Shown piece after piece: positions 9,935 to 18,309 of a DNA stretch of 64,000 nucleotides. The DNA is from Prosthecobacter sp. Its GTDB lineage: Bacteria > Verrucomicrobiota > Verrucomicrobiia > Verrucomicrobiales > Verrucomicrobiaceae. The stretch covers positions 39,401 through 103,400 of the forward strand of contig NZ_JACSRD010000124.1 in the NCBI RefSeq assembly GCF_014879935.1. Reading direction: 5' to 3'. The stretch's first letter is position 1. Each line of letters starts with the position of its first letter. The position numbers and the translations under genes are program-made. Under the pieces are notes generated by a model. It did no database searches, was not told the origin of the DNA, and saw only the letters and a list, made by a program, of their open reading frames with translations.

Positions 9935-12256
9935 ATGAATGTCCCCGTCATCCACGCGCTTCTGGCCGCGCAACTCCTGATCGGCACCGCCTGGAGCGCC
10001 GATGACCTGCCGAAGCGCACCGAAAACAAAGTCTTCCGGGACCGTGTGAAGCCCAACTGGCTCCCGGATGGGAGTTCCTTTTGGTATCGCGTGCAAACCG
10101 GGCCGGGCAGCCACGAGTTCGTCTCCATCGATGCCGCCACCGGCAAGCGCAAGGTCGCCCCAACGCTCAAGGACCTCGGTCTTCCCGAACAGGAGGCCGT
10201 GACGACCTCCAAGTCCAAGATCCAGCTCCGCAAAACCACCCGCACCGGCGGGGAATCAGGCTTCAAATTCATCAATCAGTTCGATGAAGACGTCGATCTC
10301 TTCTGGATCAACCAGCAAGGCGAGCACGTGAGCTACGGGCGCATCCGTGCTGGCAGCGAGCGTGAACAGCACACCTTTGAAGGCCACATCTGGCTCATCA
10401 CCAGCCGCACGGGCGAACACCTCGCCGTCATCGAGGCAGCGGCGGCCATTCAGACCCTCATCATCGACGGCAAGGGCCTGTCGCCAGCACCAGCACAGCC
10501 AAAGAAGACGGATCGCGGCGTGAAATCCCCCGACGGCACATGGTCCGTCATGTATGAGAAGGAGTTCATTCTCCTGCACCACGAGAAGACCCACAAACTC
10601 GTGCGGATGAAGGTCGAGCCTGCGGCCCGGATGCCCTTCCGCGACAAAGCCATCTGGTCGCCGGACTCCAGCACCTTTGTCCTCAACTGCGCTCCGCCCC
10701 TTCCCGTCCGCAAAGTGGGCTTCATCGAATCCACGCCCAAAGACCAGCTCCAGCCCCGGCTGCGCGAGTTTCAATACCCCAAACCCGGAGATCCGCTGCC
10801 CAAACCCTTCCCGGTGATCTTTCGCATCAGCGAAACTGGCTGCGAATGGACCCGCGTGAAGTCGGACCTCTACCCCACGCCGTTTCTCAACGCCGAATTC
10901 TTCCAGCTCACCTGGTCGCCGGACAGCAGCGAATTCTACTTCGACTACAACCAGCGCGGCCACCAGCTCTACCGCGTCCTCGCCGTGAACGCGAAGACCG
11001 GCTCCGTGCGCGTGATCGTCGAGGAAACGTCGGAGACCTTCATCGACTACACCAAGAAGACCTGGCGCCACTGGCTGCACGACACCCACGAACTCCTCTG
11101 GATGAGCGAACGTGACGGCTGGTGCCATCTTTGGCTCTACGATGGGAAAAAAGGCGTGATGAAGCATCAAATCACCCAAGGCGCGTGGCCGGTGCGCGAG
11201 GTTCTGCATGTCGATGAGACCGGCAAGCAAATCTGGTTCCTCGCAAGCGGCCTGCGGGAGAAGGAAGACCCGTATCACACGCATCTCTGCCGCGTGAACT
11301 TCGATGGCAGCGGCTTTCAGCGGCTGACCGAAGGCGATGGCAATCACCAGGTCGACTTCTCCCCGAAGCGTGACTTCTTCATCGACACCTGGTCGCGGGC
11401 CGATCATCCGCCCGTCACCGAGCTCCACCGCAGCCACGATGGCAGTCTCGTCTGCGAGTTGGAGAAAGCGGATGCCTCCGCCCTGCTCGCCACAGGCTGG
11501 ACCATGCCCGAACGCTTCATCGCCAAGGGTCGCGATGGCAAAACGGACATCCACGGAGTGATCGTGAAGCCTTCAAACTTCGATCCGGCGAAAAAGTATC
11601 CCGTCGTCGAAAACATCTATGCCGGTCCGCATGGTTCATTTGCGCCGAAGGAGTTCAGTCGCCTGCTCGGACATCACACAATCGCGGAACTCGGCTTCAT
11701 CGTCGTGCAAATGGACGGAATGGGCACGAATCATCGCGGCAAGGCTTTCCATGATGTGTGCTGGAAGAACCTCAAAGACGCCGGATTCCCAGATCGGAAA
11801 CTGTGGATCAAAGAAGCAGCCAAAACACGCCCGTGGATGGATCTCAGCCGCGTGGGCATCTACGGCGGCAGCGCCGGCGGTCAAAACGCGATGCGCGCCC
11901 TGCTCGACCATCACGACTTCTACAAAGTCGCCGTCGCTGACTGCGGCTGTCATGACAACCGCATGGACAAGATCTGGTGGAACGAGCAGTGGATGGGCTG
12001 GCCGGTGGATGAGTCGTATGTGAAAAGCTCGAACAAAGAGGACGCGCACAAGCTGCAAGGTCACCTGCTCCTTATCGTCGGCGAACTCGACACCAACGTC
12101 GATCCCGCGAGCACGACGCAAGTCGTCGCGGCCCTGCAAAAGGCCGGGAAGAGCTTCGACTTCATGCCCATCGCCGGCACAGGCCATGGCGCGGCGGAAA
12201 CGCCTTACGGCTCACGTTTGCGCATGGAGTTTCTGGTGCGGCATTTGAAGCCGTGA
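9935..12256 (+). CDS. Secreted S9B (DPP4-like) prolyl peptidase with inserted VHL-beta-like domain
   Basis: Start chosen at ATG 9935 because it gives a signal peptide (MNVPVIHALLAAQLLIGTAWS); a TTG at 9857 in the same frame would bury it. The alpha/beta-hydrolase domain carries GGSAGG (Ser646), GELDTNVD (Asp719) and GTGHG (His751), the S9 catalytic triad. The N-terminal part is the DPP4-type beta-propeller. Residues about 106-170, between the first propeller strands, align without gaps to the human VHL beta domain: W124, Y134, H151 and W153 sit at the spacing of VHL Trp88, Tyr98, His115 and Trp117, and T147 replaces Ser111. These are the hydroxyproline-pocket residues of VHL. The likely role is extracytoplasmic cleavage of proline-containing peptides; the extra domain may bind proline-type ligands. 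Confidence 0.9.
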   Translation: MNVPVIHALLAAQLLIGTAWSADDLPKRTENKVFRDRVKPNWLPDGSSFWYRVQTGPGSHEFVSIDAATGKRKVAPTLKDLGLPEQEAVTTSKSKIQLRKTTRTGGESGFKFINQFDEDVDLFWINQQGEHVSYGRIRAGSEREQHTFEGHIWLITSRTGEHLAVIEAAAAIQTLIIDGKGLSPAPAQPKKTDRGVKSPDGTWSVMYEKEFILLHHEKTHKLVRMKVEPAARMPFRDKAIWSPDSSTFVLNCAPPLPVRKVGFIESTPKDQLQPRLREFQYPKPGDPLPKPFPVIFRISETGCEWTRVKSDLYPTPFLNAEFFQLTWSPDSSEFYFDYNQRGHQLYRVLAVNAKTGSVRVIVEETSETFIDYTKKTWRHWLHDTHELLWMSERDGWCHLWLYDGKKGVMKHQITQGAWPVREVLHVDETGKQIWFLASGLREKEDPYHTHLCRVNFDGSGFQRLTEGDGNHQVDFSPKRDFFIDTWSRADHPPVTELHRSHDGSLVCELEKADASALLATGWTMPERFIAKGRDGKTDIHGVIVKPSNFDPAKKYPVVENIYAGPHGSFAPKEFSRLLGHHTIAELGFIVVQMDGMGTNHRGKAFHDVCWKNLKDAGFPDRKLWIKEAAKTRPWMDLSRVGIYGGSAGGQNAMRALLDHHDFYKVAVADCGCHDNRMDKIWWNEQWMGWPVDESYVKSSNKEDAHKLQGHLLLIVGELDTNVDPASTTQVVAALQKAGKSFDFMPIAGTGHGAAETPYGSRLRMEFLVRHLKP

Positions 12257-15200
12257 CTTTTCGGGAGGCCTCTCCGCAAAGATGAGTCCGGCACGCGTCA
12301 GCTTGCTTGCCTTCACGGCGCTGAGCTTGCCCAGGCGATGAAGATTGCGCTGTGTTTGCTCCCACTTGGCCAGATCATCGTCTGCTTCGCCGATAGCAGT
12401 CAGATGACGTGTGCGACGGCGCTGCGTGGCGGCTTCCCAGCGCCTGAACTGCCGCTCCCACCAGCCTTCTTTGCCATTCCAACTGAAGCCGATGGATTCA
12501 AGCCGCTTGATTTGGTCCGCGCTGAGCTTGCCTTGATGGTAATACATCCGCTGAGTTTTTGCCCAGATGTCGAGACTATGATGGCTTTTGTCCGCCTTCG
12601 AGACATGTGGATGCCCGTGCTGGCGGCGGAAGGCCACGAGTTCGTCAAAACGCTGGTCCCAGGATCGCAACAAACCAGCCTGATACTCTGCTTTCCCCCA
12701 CTTGAGGCCGATGGATTCGAGCTTCTGCACTCTATCTGCCTGGAGTGTTCCCCGGCGGTGCTTCATCCTCTGGGAAGCTACCCAGGCAGCAAGAGCGTGG
12801 TGGTCTGGGTCCGTGGAGCGCACATTGGCATGACCATGGGCTCGATGAAACTCCAGCAACTTCGCGAAATTTTCTCCCCAGGTAATGGCCAGTATGGGGG
12901 CGTTGTTTCGTTCCCCTCTCCAGAGGAAGCCGAGGGACTCCAGCTCCCGGATGCGACTTTCGCTGAGCTGGCCTTTTCTGATGCGTGTGTTGGAGACCCA
13001 GTTGCCCAGCAATCGATTGGGTGGATACTTGGTGGGCACATTGGCGTGGCCGTGCCGGGCATGAAACTCACGCAGCTCAGCCATGCGCTCGTCAGAACTG
13101 CGGCTGGTTGATTGATGCCGCGCTCTGGTCCCATTGGCGGGATTCCAGTCCACGCCGATCTCATCCATCTTCTGAAAGCGATCCTGCGGCAGGCGGCCCT
13201 CGCGATGTAACGCCCGCTGGCGAACGAGCCAGCCCCCCAGCTTCATGTCTGGACCCCGGTGATGTAGCACGCGGGTGTGACCGTGCTGCTCCTTGAAGAC
13301 GGCAAGGTTTCGCAGGTGATCTTCCCAGTTTAGGGAGCAGCCGCCTTGAGCTCCGGAGCGGCCAGATTGCCCAGGCTCCCACGGAAAGCCGAGCTTATCC
13401 AATTTCTCTCGATGTGCTGAGGACAGGCTGCCCTGGCGGTGATAAACTCGCTGCGCCACAACCCAGTGTCGGAGCTTCTTGAACTCCTCCTTGTTCTTTG
13501 GCACGCGGAAGTGTCCGTGAGCGCTCACAAAGCCCGCAAGTTCCTCGAATCGCAGCTCCCAGATGCTCGGCGACCGCTCTCTTGGAACCAGAGGTGAAAC
13601 AGGTCGCAGATTCGGCGTCTGCCAGGAGAATCCCAGCGCCTCCAAACGGGCGATTTGGTCTGCTTCCAAGCTAGCTTCGGCATGCTTCGCACGCTGCTCC
13701 AAAACCCACTTGCGTAGGAGACGGTCTGGGTGCCCGGGGACATTTGCATGACCGTTAAGACGATGAAACTCCACCAGTCGGGCATAGCGTTGCTCCCATT
13801 GGGGCCGGGGGTCTTGAGGGACAGCCGGCCTCGCCTGAAACGGTGACAGCGATTGGTACTCACGCCATTCCGTGCCTAGCGCATCCAGGCGGGAAAGCCG
13901 TTCAGGGAGGAGGCCACCCACGCCAGAACCCTTGCGAAACTTGCTCCGCTGTTTTTGCAGCCACTGTCCCAGAGCAGGATTTCCCCGCCAGTTTTTCGAC
14001 ACTCGGGTGTGTCCCTGAGCTTCTTTGAAGGCCGCCAACTGCGCAAACTTGCTCTCCCACTGAGACTCTTGATGCTCAACCAGCGCAACTGTGTGCAATC
14101 CCGGCGGATCCCACTCAAAGCCGAGGGCATCGAGTTTCGCCTTCTGCTCCGGCTTCATGGCCCCGTTCCGCAGGCGGATACGCTGATTGTCACGCCAATG
14201 GGAGAGGCCAGGAGACAACTCGTTGGTCTTGGTGACGCGCAGGTGGCTGTGTTTTTGCTGGAAGGCCACCAGCTCCGCGAAGCGTCCTTCCCAGCCGTCG
14301 GCAAAGTGCAGTTTGTCCGACTGCCAGACAAAGCCAATCTCCTCCAGCCGCTGCCGACGCTCCGGCAGCAACGTGTTCTTTCGATGATGATAGCGCTGAC
14401 GCTGCACCCATTTCCCCAACAGGGCATCGGATTTCTTGCTCTGCGGCACCTGGCAGTGGCCGTGTGCCTCACGAAAAGCCAGCAGCTTCGTGAACATGCT
14501 CTCCCACAGCGCCACATTGTGTTCCTCCATGGAGGGGCTGAGTCGTTCAGGGTTTTCCCACTCAAAACCGAGGGCATCGAGCCTCGCCTTCTGCTCCGGT
14601 GGCATCACACCACTGCGAAAGCGGATGCGCTGATTGTCCCGCCAGTGCATCAAACCTGCGGATAGCTGGTTCTTCTTGGTGATACGCAGATGCCCGTGTT
14701 TCTCCTTGAAAGCCACCAGCTCTGAAAATCTCGTCCCCCAGCCGCCAACGAAGTGCAGCTTGTCCGACTTCCACGCGAAGCCGATCTCCTCCAGACGACG
14801 CTGCCGCTCAGGCAAGAGTTTGTTTTTGCTGTGGTGGTTTCGCTGTGCCCGCACCCATGCAGCCAGTGTCGCATCGTATTTTCGAGACTTGGGCACCTGG
14901 CAGTGACCATGCTCCTCACGAAAAACCAGCAGCTTTGCAAACATGCTCTCCCATAGCTCCACGTTATGCTTCTCCATTGCCGGGCTGATTCGCTTCGGCG
15001 GTTCCCATTCAAAGCCGATCGAGTCGAGTTTCGTCTTCTGCTCCGTTGTCAGGACTCCTGACTCGAACCGGATGCGCTGATTGTCCCGCCAGTGCACGAG
15101 GCCGGGAGACAATTGATTCTTCAGCGTGATCCGGAGGTGCCCGTGCTTCCTCTGGAAAGCCACGATCTCGACGAATCTCGCCTCCCAGCGGTCTTCATTG

Positions 15201-15508
15201 TGGTTCTTGCGGGCAGGTTGGTCATCTATGGCGTCCCACTTCATGCCGAGCGCCTCCAGCTCCTTCTGCTTTCCCTGTGGAAGCCGCCCTTTTCGAAAAA
15301 GCTCCACTTGTTGCTCAAGCCAGCCACTCAGCTTGGGATGCCTGCGATCACGACTGGGAACATGGCAATGCCCATGCTGAATGCTGTAGCAGACCAGTTG
15401 GTGAAGCATGGCCTCCCATTCAGCATCGCACGCCACCTCCGCCAGTGCGCTGTCGGGCAAAGATCCAGTTTCCGGGACAGATTCATGAACTGAGAATCCA
15501 CTGCTCAT
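12212..15508 (-). CDS. Stand-alone array of 14 helicase-associated (HA) repeats
   Basis: About 1098 residues consisting almost only of 14 tandem units of 60-70 residues with the pattern W(E)xxF..L..F...HGH..V......L..W...QR......L...R...L...GF.W, the helicase-associated domain normally found in a few copies behind SF2 helicases. No helicase, nuclease or other enzymatic motif is present. Units 2/4/6 and 3/5 are far more alike than the others, and the DNA shows an exact 447-nt period (for instance 14174, 14621 and 15068), evidence of recent internal duplication. Unit 14 is degenerate and lacks GH. ATG 15508 is preferred; TTG 15526 is an alternative. The 3' end overlaps the convergent peptidase gene by 45 nt. 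HA domains are thought to bind nucleic acid, so a modular nucleic-acid-binding protein is inferred. Confidence 0.82.
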   Translation of the reverse strand: MSSGFSVHESVPETGSLPDSALAEVACDAEWEAMLHQLVCYSIQHGHCHVPSRDRRHPKLSGWLEQQVELFRKGRLPQGKQKELEALGMKWDAIDDQPARKNHNEDRWEARFVEIVAFQRKHGHLRITLKNQLSPGLVHWRDNQRIRFESGVLTTEQKTKLDSIGFEWEPPKRISPAMEKHNVELWESMFAKLLVFREEHGHCQVPKSRKYDATLAAWVRAQRNHHSKNKLLPERQRRLEEIGFAWKSDKLHFVGGWGTRFSELVAFKEKHGHLRITKKNQLSAGLMHWRDNQRIRFRSGVMPPEQKARLDALGFEWENPERLSPSMEEHNVALWESMFTKLLAFREAHGHCQVPQSKKSDALLGKWVQRQRYHHRKNTLLPERRQRLEEIGFVWQSDKLHFADGWEGRFAELVAFQQKHSHLRVTKTNELSPGLSHWRDNQRIRLRNGAMKPEQKAKLDALGFEWDPPGLHTVALVEHQESQWESKFAQLAAFKEAQGHTRVSKNWRGNPALGQWLQKQRSKFRKGSGVGGLLPERLSRLDALGTEWREYQSLSPFQARPAVPQDPRPQWEQRYARLVEFHRLNGHANVPGHPDRLLRKWVLEQRAKHAEASLEADQIARLEALGFSWQTPNLRPVSPLVPRERSPSIWELRFEELAGFVSAHGHFRVPKNKEEFKKLRHWVVAQRVYHRQGSLSSAHREKLDKLGFPWEPGQSGRSGAQGGCSLNWEDHLRNLAVFKEQHGHTRVLHHRGPDMKLGGWLVRQRALHREGRLPQDRFQKMDEIGVDWNPANGTRARHQSTSRSSDERMAELREFHARHGHANVPTKYPPNRLLGNWVSNTRIRKGQLSESRIRELESLGFLWRGERNNAPILAITWGENFAKLLEFHRAHGHANVRSTDPDHHALAAWVASQRMKHRRGTLQADRVQKLESIGLKWGKAEYQAGLLRSWDQRFDELVAFRRQHGHPHVSKADKSHHSLDIWAKTQRMYYHQGKLSADQIKRLESIGFSWNGKEGWWERQFRRWEAATQRRRTRHLTAIGEADDDLAKWEQTQRNLHRLGKLSAVKASKLTRAGLIFAERPPEKSRLQMPHQKLHAQT

Positions 15509-15526
15509 GAGAATGGATGCTGGCAA

Positions 15527-15688
15527 ACTTTCTTTTGGCAGACAAGCAAAAGGTTATGCTGTGAGACGATGACCGTGATGCAGGAATCCTACCAGCGCAT
15601 AGCACTGGCCGTCTTGTCGCGAACTCCACCGCGCCCGCCTCCACTAACTGGCAGACCCGCCTGAAGGTTTGGGCCGTGATGAAGCTTG
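15527..15688. other. Intergenic stretch between HA-repeat gene and AraC gene
   Basis: About 160 nt between the start of the HA-repeat gene and the 3' end of the regulator gene. It should contain the promoter of the HA-repeat gene, but no convincing -35/-10 pair or terminator hairpin was recognised. Confidence 0.3.
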
Positions 15689-16471
15689 TCACCCCAACTG
15701 CTTCGCTCTTCGATACTCGCTCGGCGAGTAGCTCGTCACTGCACGAAAGGCTCGCGTGAAGGCGCTGTGATCCGCAAAACCGCAGTTCAAGGCGATCTCG
15801 GCAATGGAAGCATCGCTTTCCAGCAGCAACCGCGAGCCGGCGGTGATGCGTGTTTTGGTGATGAGCTGCATCGGGCTGATGCCGTGGATGCGTTTGATGA
15901 CGCGGGCGAAGCGGGCGGCGCTCATGCCAGCTTTTCTGGCGAGTGAGGATGGGCTCACGGCTTCATCAAACGAGCGCTCGAGATGCCGCAGGGCCAGCGC
16001 GACGGCAGGAGGCACTTCTTCGCGGTTCACGAGGGCGGTGAGGTCTTTCGAGATGCCGATGAGGCCGGTCACGCGACCGGTTTCATCGCGGATGGGTAGT
16101 TTGCTCGTGAGTCCCCACACGGGGACATGCGGGCGACGCCAGAACAGTTCTAGACGCTCGATGATCGGCTTGCCGGTGCGCAGGACATGCGCGTCTTGCT
16201 CGGTCGGAATGCGGCCGAAGTCGCCGGGACACACGTCGCAGGGCCGTTTGCCGATCATCTGCGATTTGTCGGACAAACCATGCCGTTCCACGAGTGACTG
16301 ATTCACGACCAAATAACGCCCCGAGGCGTCTTTGATGAAAAAAGCCGTGTCGTGCATCAAATCGGCCACCTGCTCGACGAATCGAGCATCCATCATCAAA
16401 GCCCCTTTCGGCGAAAGGAGGCCCGGAAGCGCTGAGAAGGCCGGTTTCATGAAAAAGTCGGGGCGCATCAT
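15689..16471 (-). CDS. PAS-AraC family transcriptional regulator
   Basis: 260 residues. Residues about 28-150 form a PAS-type sensor (FVEQVADLMHDTAFFIKDASG ... GRVTGLIGISKDLTA), and about 158-258 a double helix-turn-helix AraC/XylS domain ending in the characteristic NCGFADHSAFTRAFR...TSYSPSEYRR. PAS-AraC regulators of this design are common beside sulfatase and glycan genes in Verrucomicrobiota. The gene is divergent from the metallopeptidase-like/sulfatase pair, with about 110 nt between start codons, so it may control that pair; no operator was identified. An internal ATG at MMDARFVEQ (residue 26) is an alternative start. Confidence 0.88.
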   Translation of the reverse strand: MMRPDFFMKPAFSALPGLLSPKGALMMDARFVEQVADLMHDTAFFIKDASGRYLVVNQSLVERHGLSDKSQMIGKRPCDVCPGDFGRIPTEQDAHVLRTGKPIIERLELFWRRPHVPVWGLTSKLPIRDETGRVTGLIGISKDLTALVNREEVPPAVALALRHLERSFDEAVSPSSLARKAGMSAARFARVIKRIHGISPMQLITKTRITAGSRLLLESDASIAEIALNCGFADHSAFTRAFRAVTSYSPSEYRRAKQLG

Positions 16472-16581
16472 TGAGCAACAAGGTCCGGCCTTCCAGTGCG
16501 TTTCGCGTTTGTGCGGCTTTTCACGTCGCGGCGGGCTGTCGCGGTCAAGACAGCGCGTGTTTCCATCCTCACATTTGGCTT

Positions 16582-18309
16582 ATGTCCCGTCTTCTCCTTG
16601 TTTGCCTGTTTCTTCTGACGCCGCTGCACGCCGCGCTGGACCGGCCGAAGCTCCAGATCATCAACGGCAGCTCGCAGGTCGTGGACGTGTTTTGGATCAA
16701 TGACAAAGGAGAGCGCGTGCCGAATGGCAGCGTGCAGCCGGGCAAGGACACAATAATAAGCACCTCGCTCGGGCATCGCTTTGCCATGGTGGGTCGCGAC
16801 GACAAAAAAGAGAGCCTCGTGACGGCCGAGGTGCGCGTGCAGGCCTTTCGCGTGGGCGGTGTGCCGTCGTTTTACACGCAGCAGGCCAGCGCGGGTGGCT
16901 TTCCGGTCGTTGCGTCGGGCAAAGTGAGTCCGTATGCGCTCAAGGAGGCCGTTTACATCATCGACATGATGCTGTCGAAGCGACCCGACGTGCGCGAGGC
17001 GATGGTGAAAAGCGGCGCGCGACTCAGCATCCTCGCGCACAACGAGTTCACCTGCGATCAACCGGAGTGGGCCTGGCTCGCGGAGGAAAAGGAGGAAGGC
17101 TTTGAGAATCTCAGCGCCCGTGATTTTCGCGATGCACGAGCCCGCGGCATGGGCGGCAGCCTCACCGATCCCTACTGTTCCTGCGCGGAGGAAAACCTGC
17201 TCGCCTACGAAGGCGATCCCTACAGCACGGAAAACATCCTCATCCACGAGCTGGCGCACAACATCCACCTGCGCGGCATGATCAATGTGGACGCCACTTT
17301 TGATTCACGCGTGAAGGCCAGCTACGACGCCGCGATGAAGGCGGGCCTGTGGAAAGGCAAATACGCCAGTGTGAACCATCACGAATACTTCGCCGAGGGC
17401 GTGCAGAGCTGGTTCGACAACAACCGCGAGCCCGATCACGACCACAACCACGTCAACACCCGCGCCGAGCTGCTCGACTACGATCCCGGTCTCGCCGCGC
17501 TGTGTCGCGAGGTCTTCGGCGACACCGTTCTCAAATACACCAAGCCTCAAACCCGCCTCACCGGCCACCTCGAAGGCTACGATCCGAAGACAGCGCCGAA
17601 GTTCGTCTGGCCGGAACGCCTCGCGAAAGTCAAAGAACTCATCCGCGCCAAAGCCCGCGCGAGATCCGATGCCGCCAACAAAGCTCATGAAACAAAAAAC
17701 CTCGTCGGCTGGACACTGCACATCAGCCCGAAGATCGACGCCGCCGCGCTGAACAAAGCCCTGCCACTGCTTCAGGCCCAGTTGGAAGAGATCGTGCGCG
17801 TCGTGCCTGCCAAAGCCGTCGTCGAGCTGCAAAAAGTGCCGCTGTGGATCAATCCCGAGTATCCAAAGGCCCCGCCACGCGCCGAATACCATCCCGGTGC
17901 CGGCTGGTTGAAGGACAACGGCCGCGATCCCGCGATGGCGAAAGGCATCGAGTTCACCAACGTGCGCATTTTCGAGGCCGAAACCCGCCGCATGCCCAAC
18001 TTTGCCCTCCACGAGCTGGCGCACGCGTTTCACGATCGCGTCCTCGGCTTCGAGCATCCGCAAATCGAGGCCGCGTATCAAAAAGCGAAGGCTGCGGGCC
18101 TCTACGACCGCGTGCAGCGTCAAGACAGCGAAGGCCGCAAGCGCCTTGACCGCGCCTACGCGATGACCAACGCCAAAGAATACTTCGCCGAATGCTCCGA
18201 GGCCTTCTTCACGAAAAACGACTTCTTTCCCTTCACGAAAGAAGAGCTCCAAAAACACGACCCCGAGATGTTTGCGCTGCTAACGCAGCTCTGGGGAACC
18301 TCAAAATGA
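16582..18309 (+). CDS. Secreted protein with VHL-like domain and two HExxH metallopeptidase units
   Basis: ATG 16582 gives a signal peptide (MSRLLLVCLFLLTPLHA). The mature N-terminus (residues about 21-80) is VHL-beta-like: W38 and H65 keep the spacing of VHL Trp88 and His115, while the Tyr98 and Trp117 positions are N48 and F67. Two metallopeptidase-like units follow: HELAHNIH at residue 222 with EYFAE at 268, and HELAHAFHD at 477 with EYFAE at 533. HExxH plus a downstream EYFAE glutamate is the arrangement of ATLF/M34-like gluzincins, so both units may bind zinc. The pairing suggests internal duplication. The stop codon overlaps the sulfatase start (ATGA), so the two are translationally coupled. 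Substrate unknown; extracytoplasmic proteolysis is inferred. Confidence 0.82.
   Translation: MSRLLLVCLFLLTPLHAALDRPKLQIINGSSQVVDVFWINDKGERVPNGSVQPGKDTIISTSLGHRFAMVGRDDKKESLVTAEVRVQAFRVGGVPSFYTQQASAGGFPVVASGKVSPYALKEAVYIIDMMLSKRPDVREAMVKSGARLSILAHNEFTCDQPEWAWLAEEKEEGFENLSARDFRDARARGMGGSLTDPYCSCAEENLLAYEGDPYSTENILIHELAHNIHLRGMINVDATFDSRVKASYDAAMKAGLWKGKYASVNHHEYFAEGVQSWFDNNREPDHDHNHVNTRAELLDYDPGLAALCREVFGDTVLKYTKPQTRLTGHLEGYDPKTAPKFVWPERLAKVKELIRAKARARSDAANKAHETKNLVGWTLHISPKIDAAALNKALPLLQAQLEEIVRVVPAKAVVELQKVPLWINPEYPKAPPRAEYHPGAGWLKDNGRDPAMAKGIEFTNVRIFEAETRRMPNFALHELAHAFHDRVLGFEHPQIEAAYQKAKAAGLYDRVQRQDSEGRKRLDRAYAMTNAKEYFAECSEAFFTKNDFFPFTKEELQKHDPEMFALLTQLWGTSK

Noticed and set aside
13161..13382. 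Breaks or frameshifts in the HA-repeat gene
   Set aside because: Checked unit by unit; the frame is continuous through all 14 units, so it is not a pseudogene.
15483..15692. Possible small minus-strand gene before the HA-repeat gene
   Set aside because: Overlaps the HA gene start, has no recognisable pattern and an Arg/Ser-rich tail; left as intergenic.
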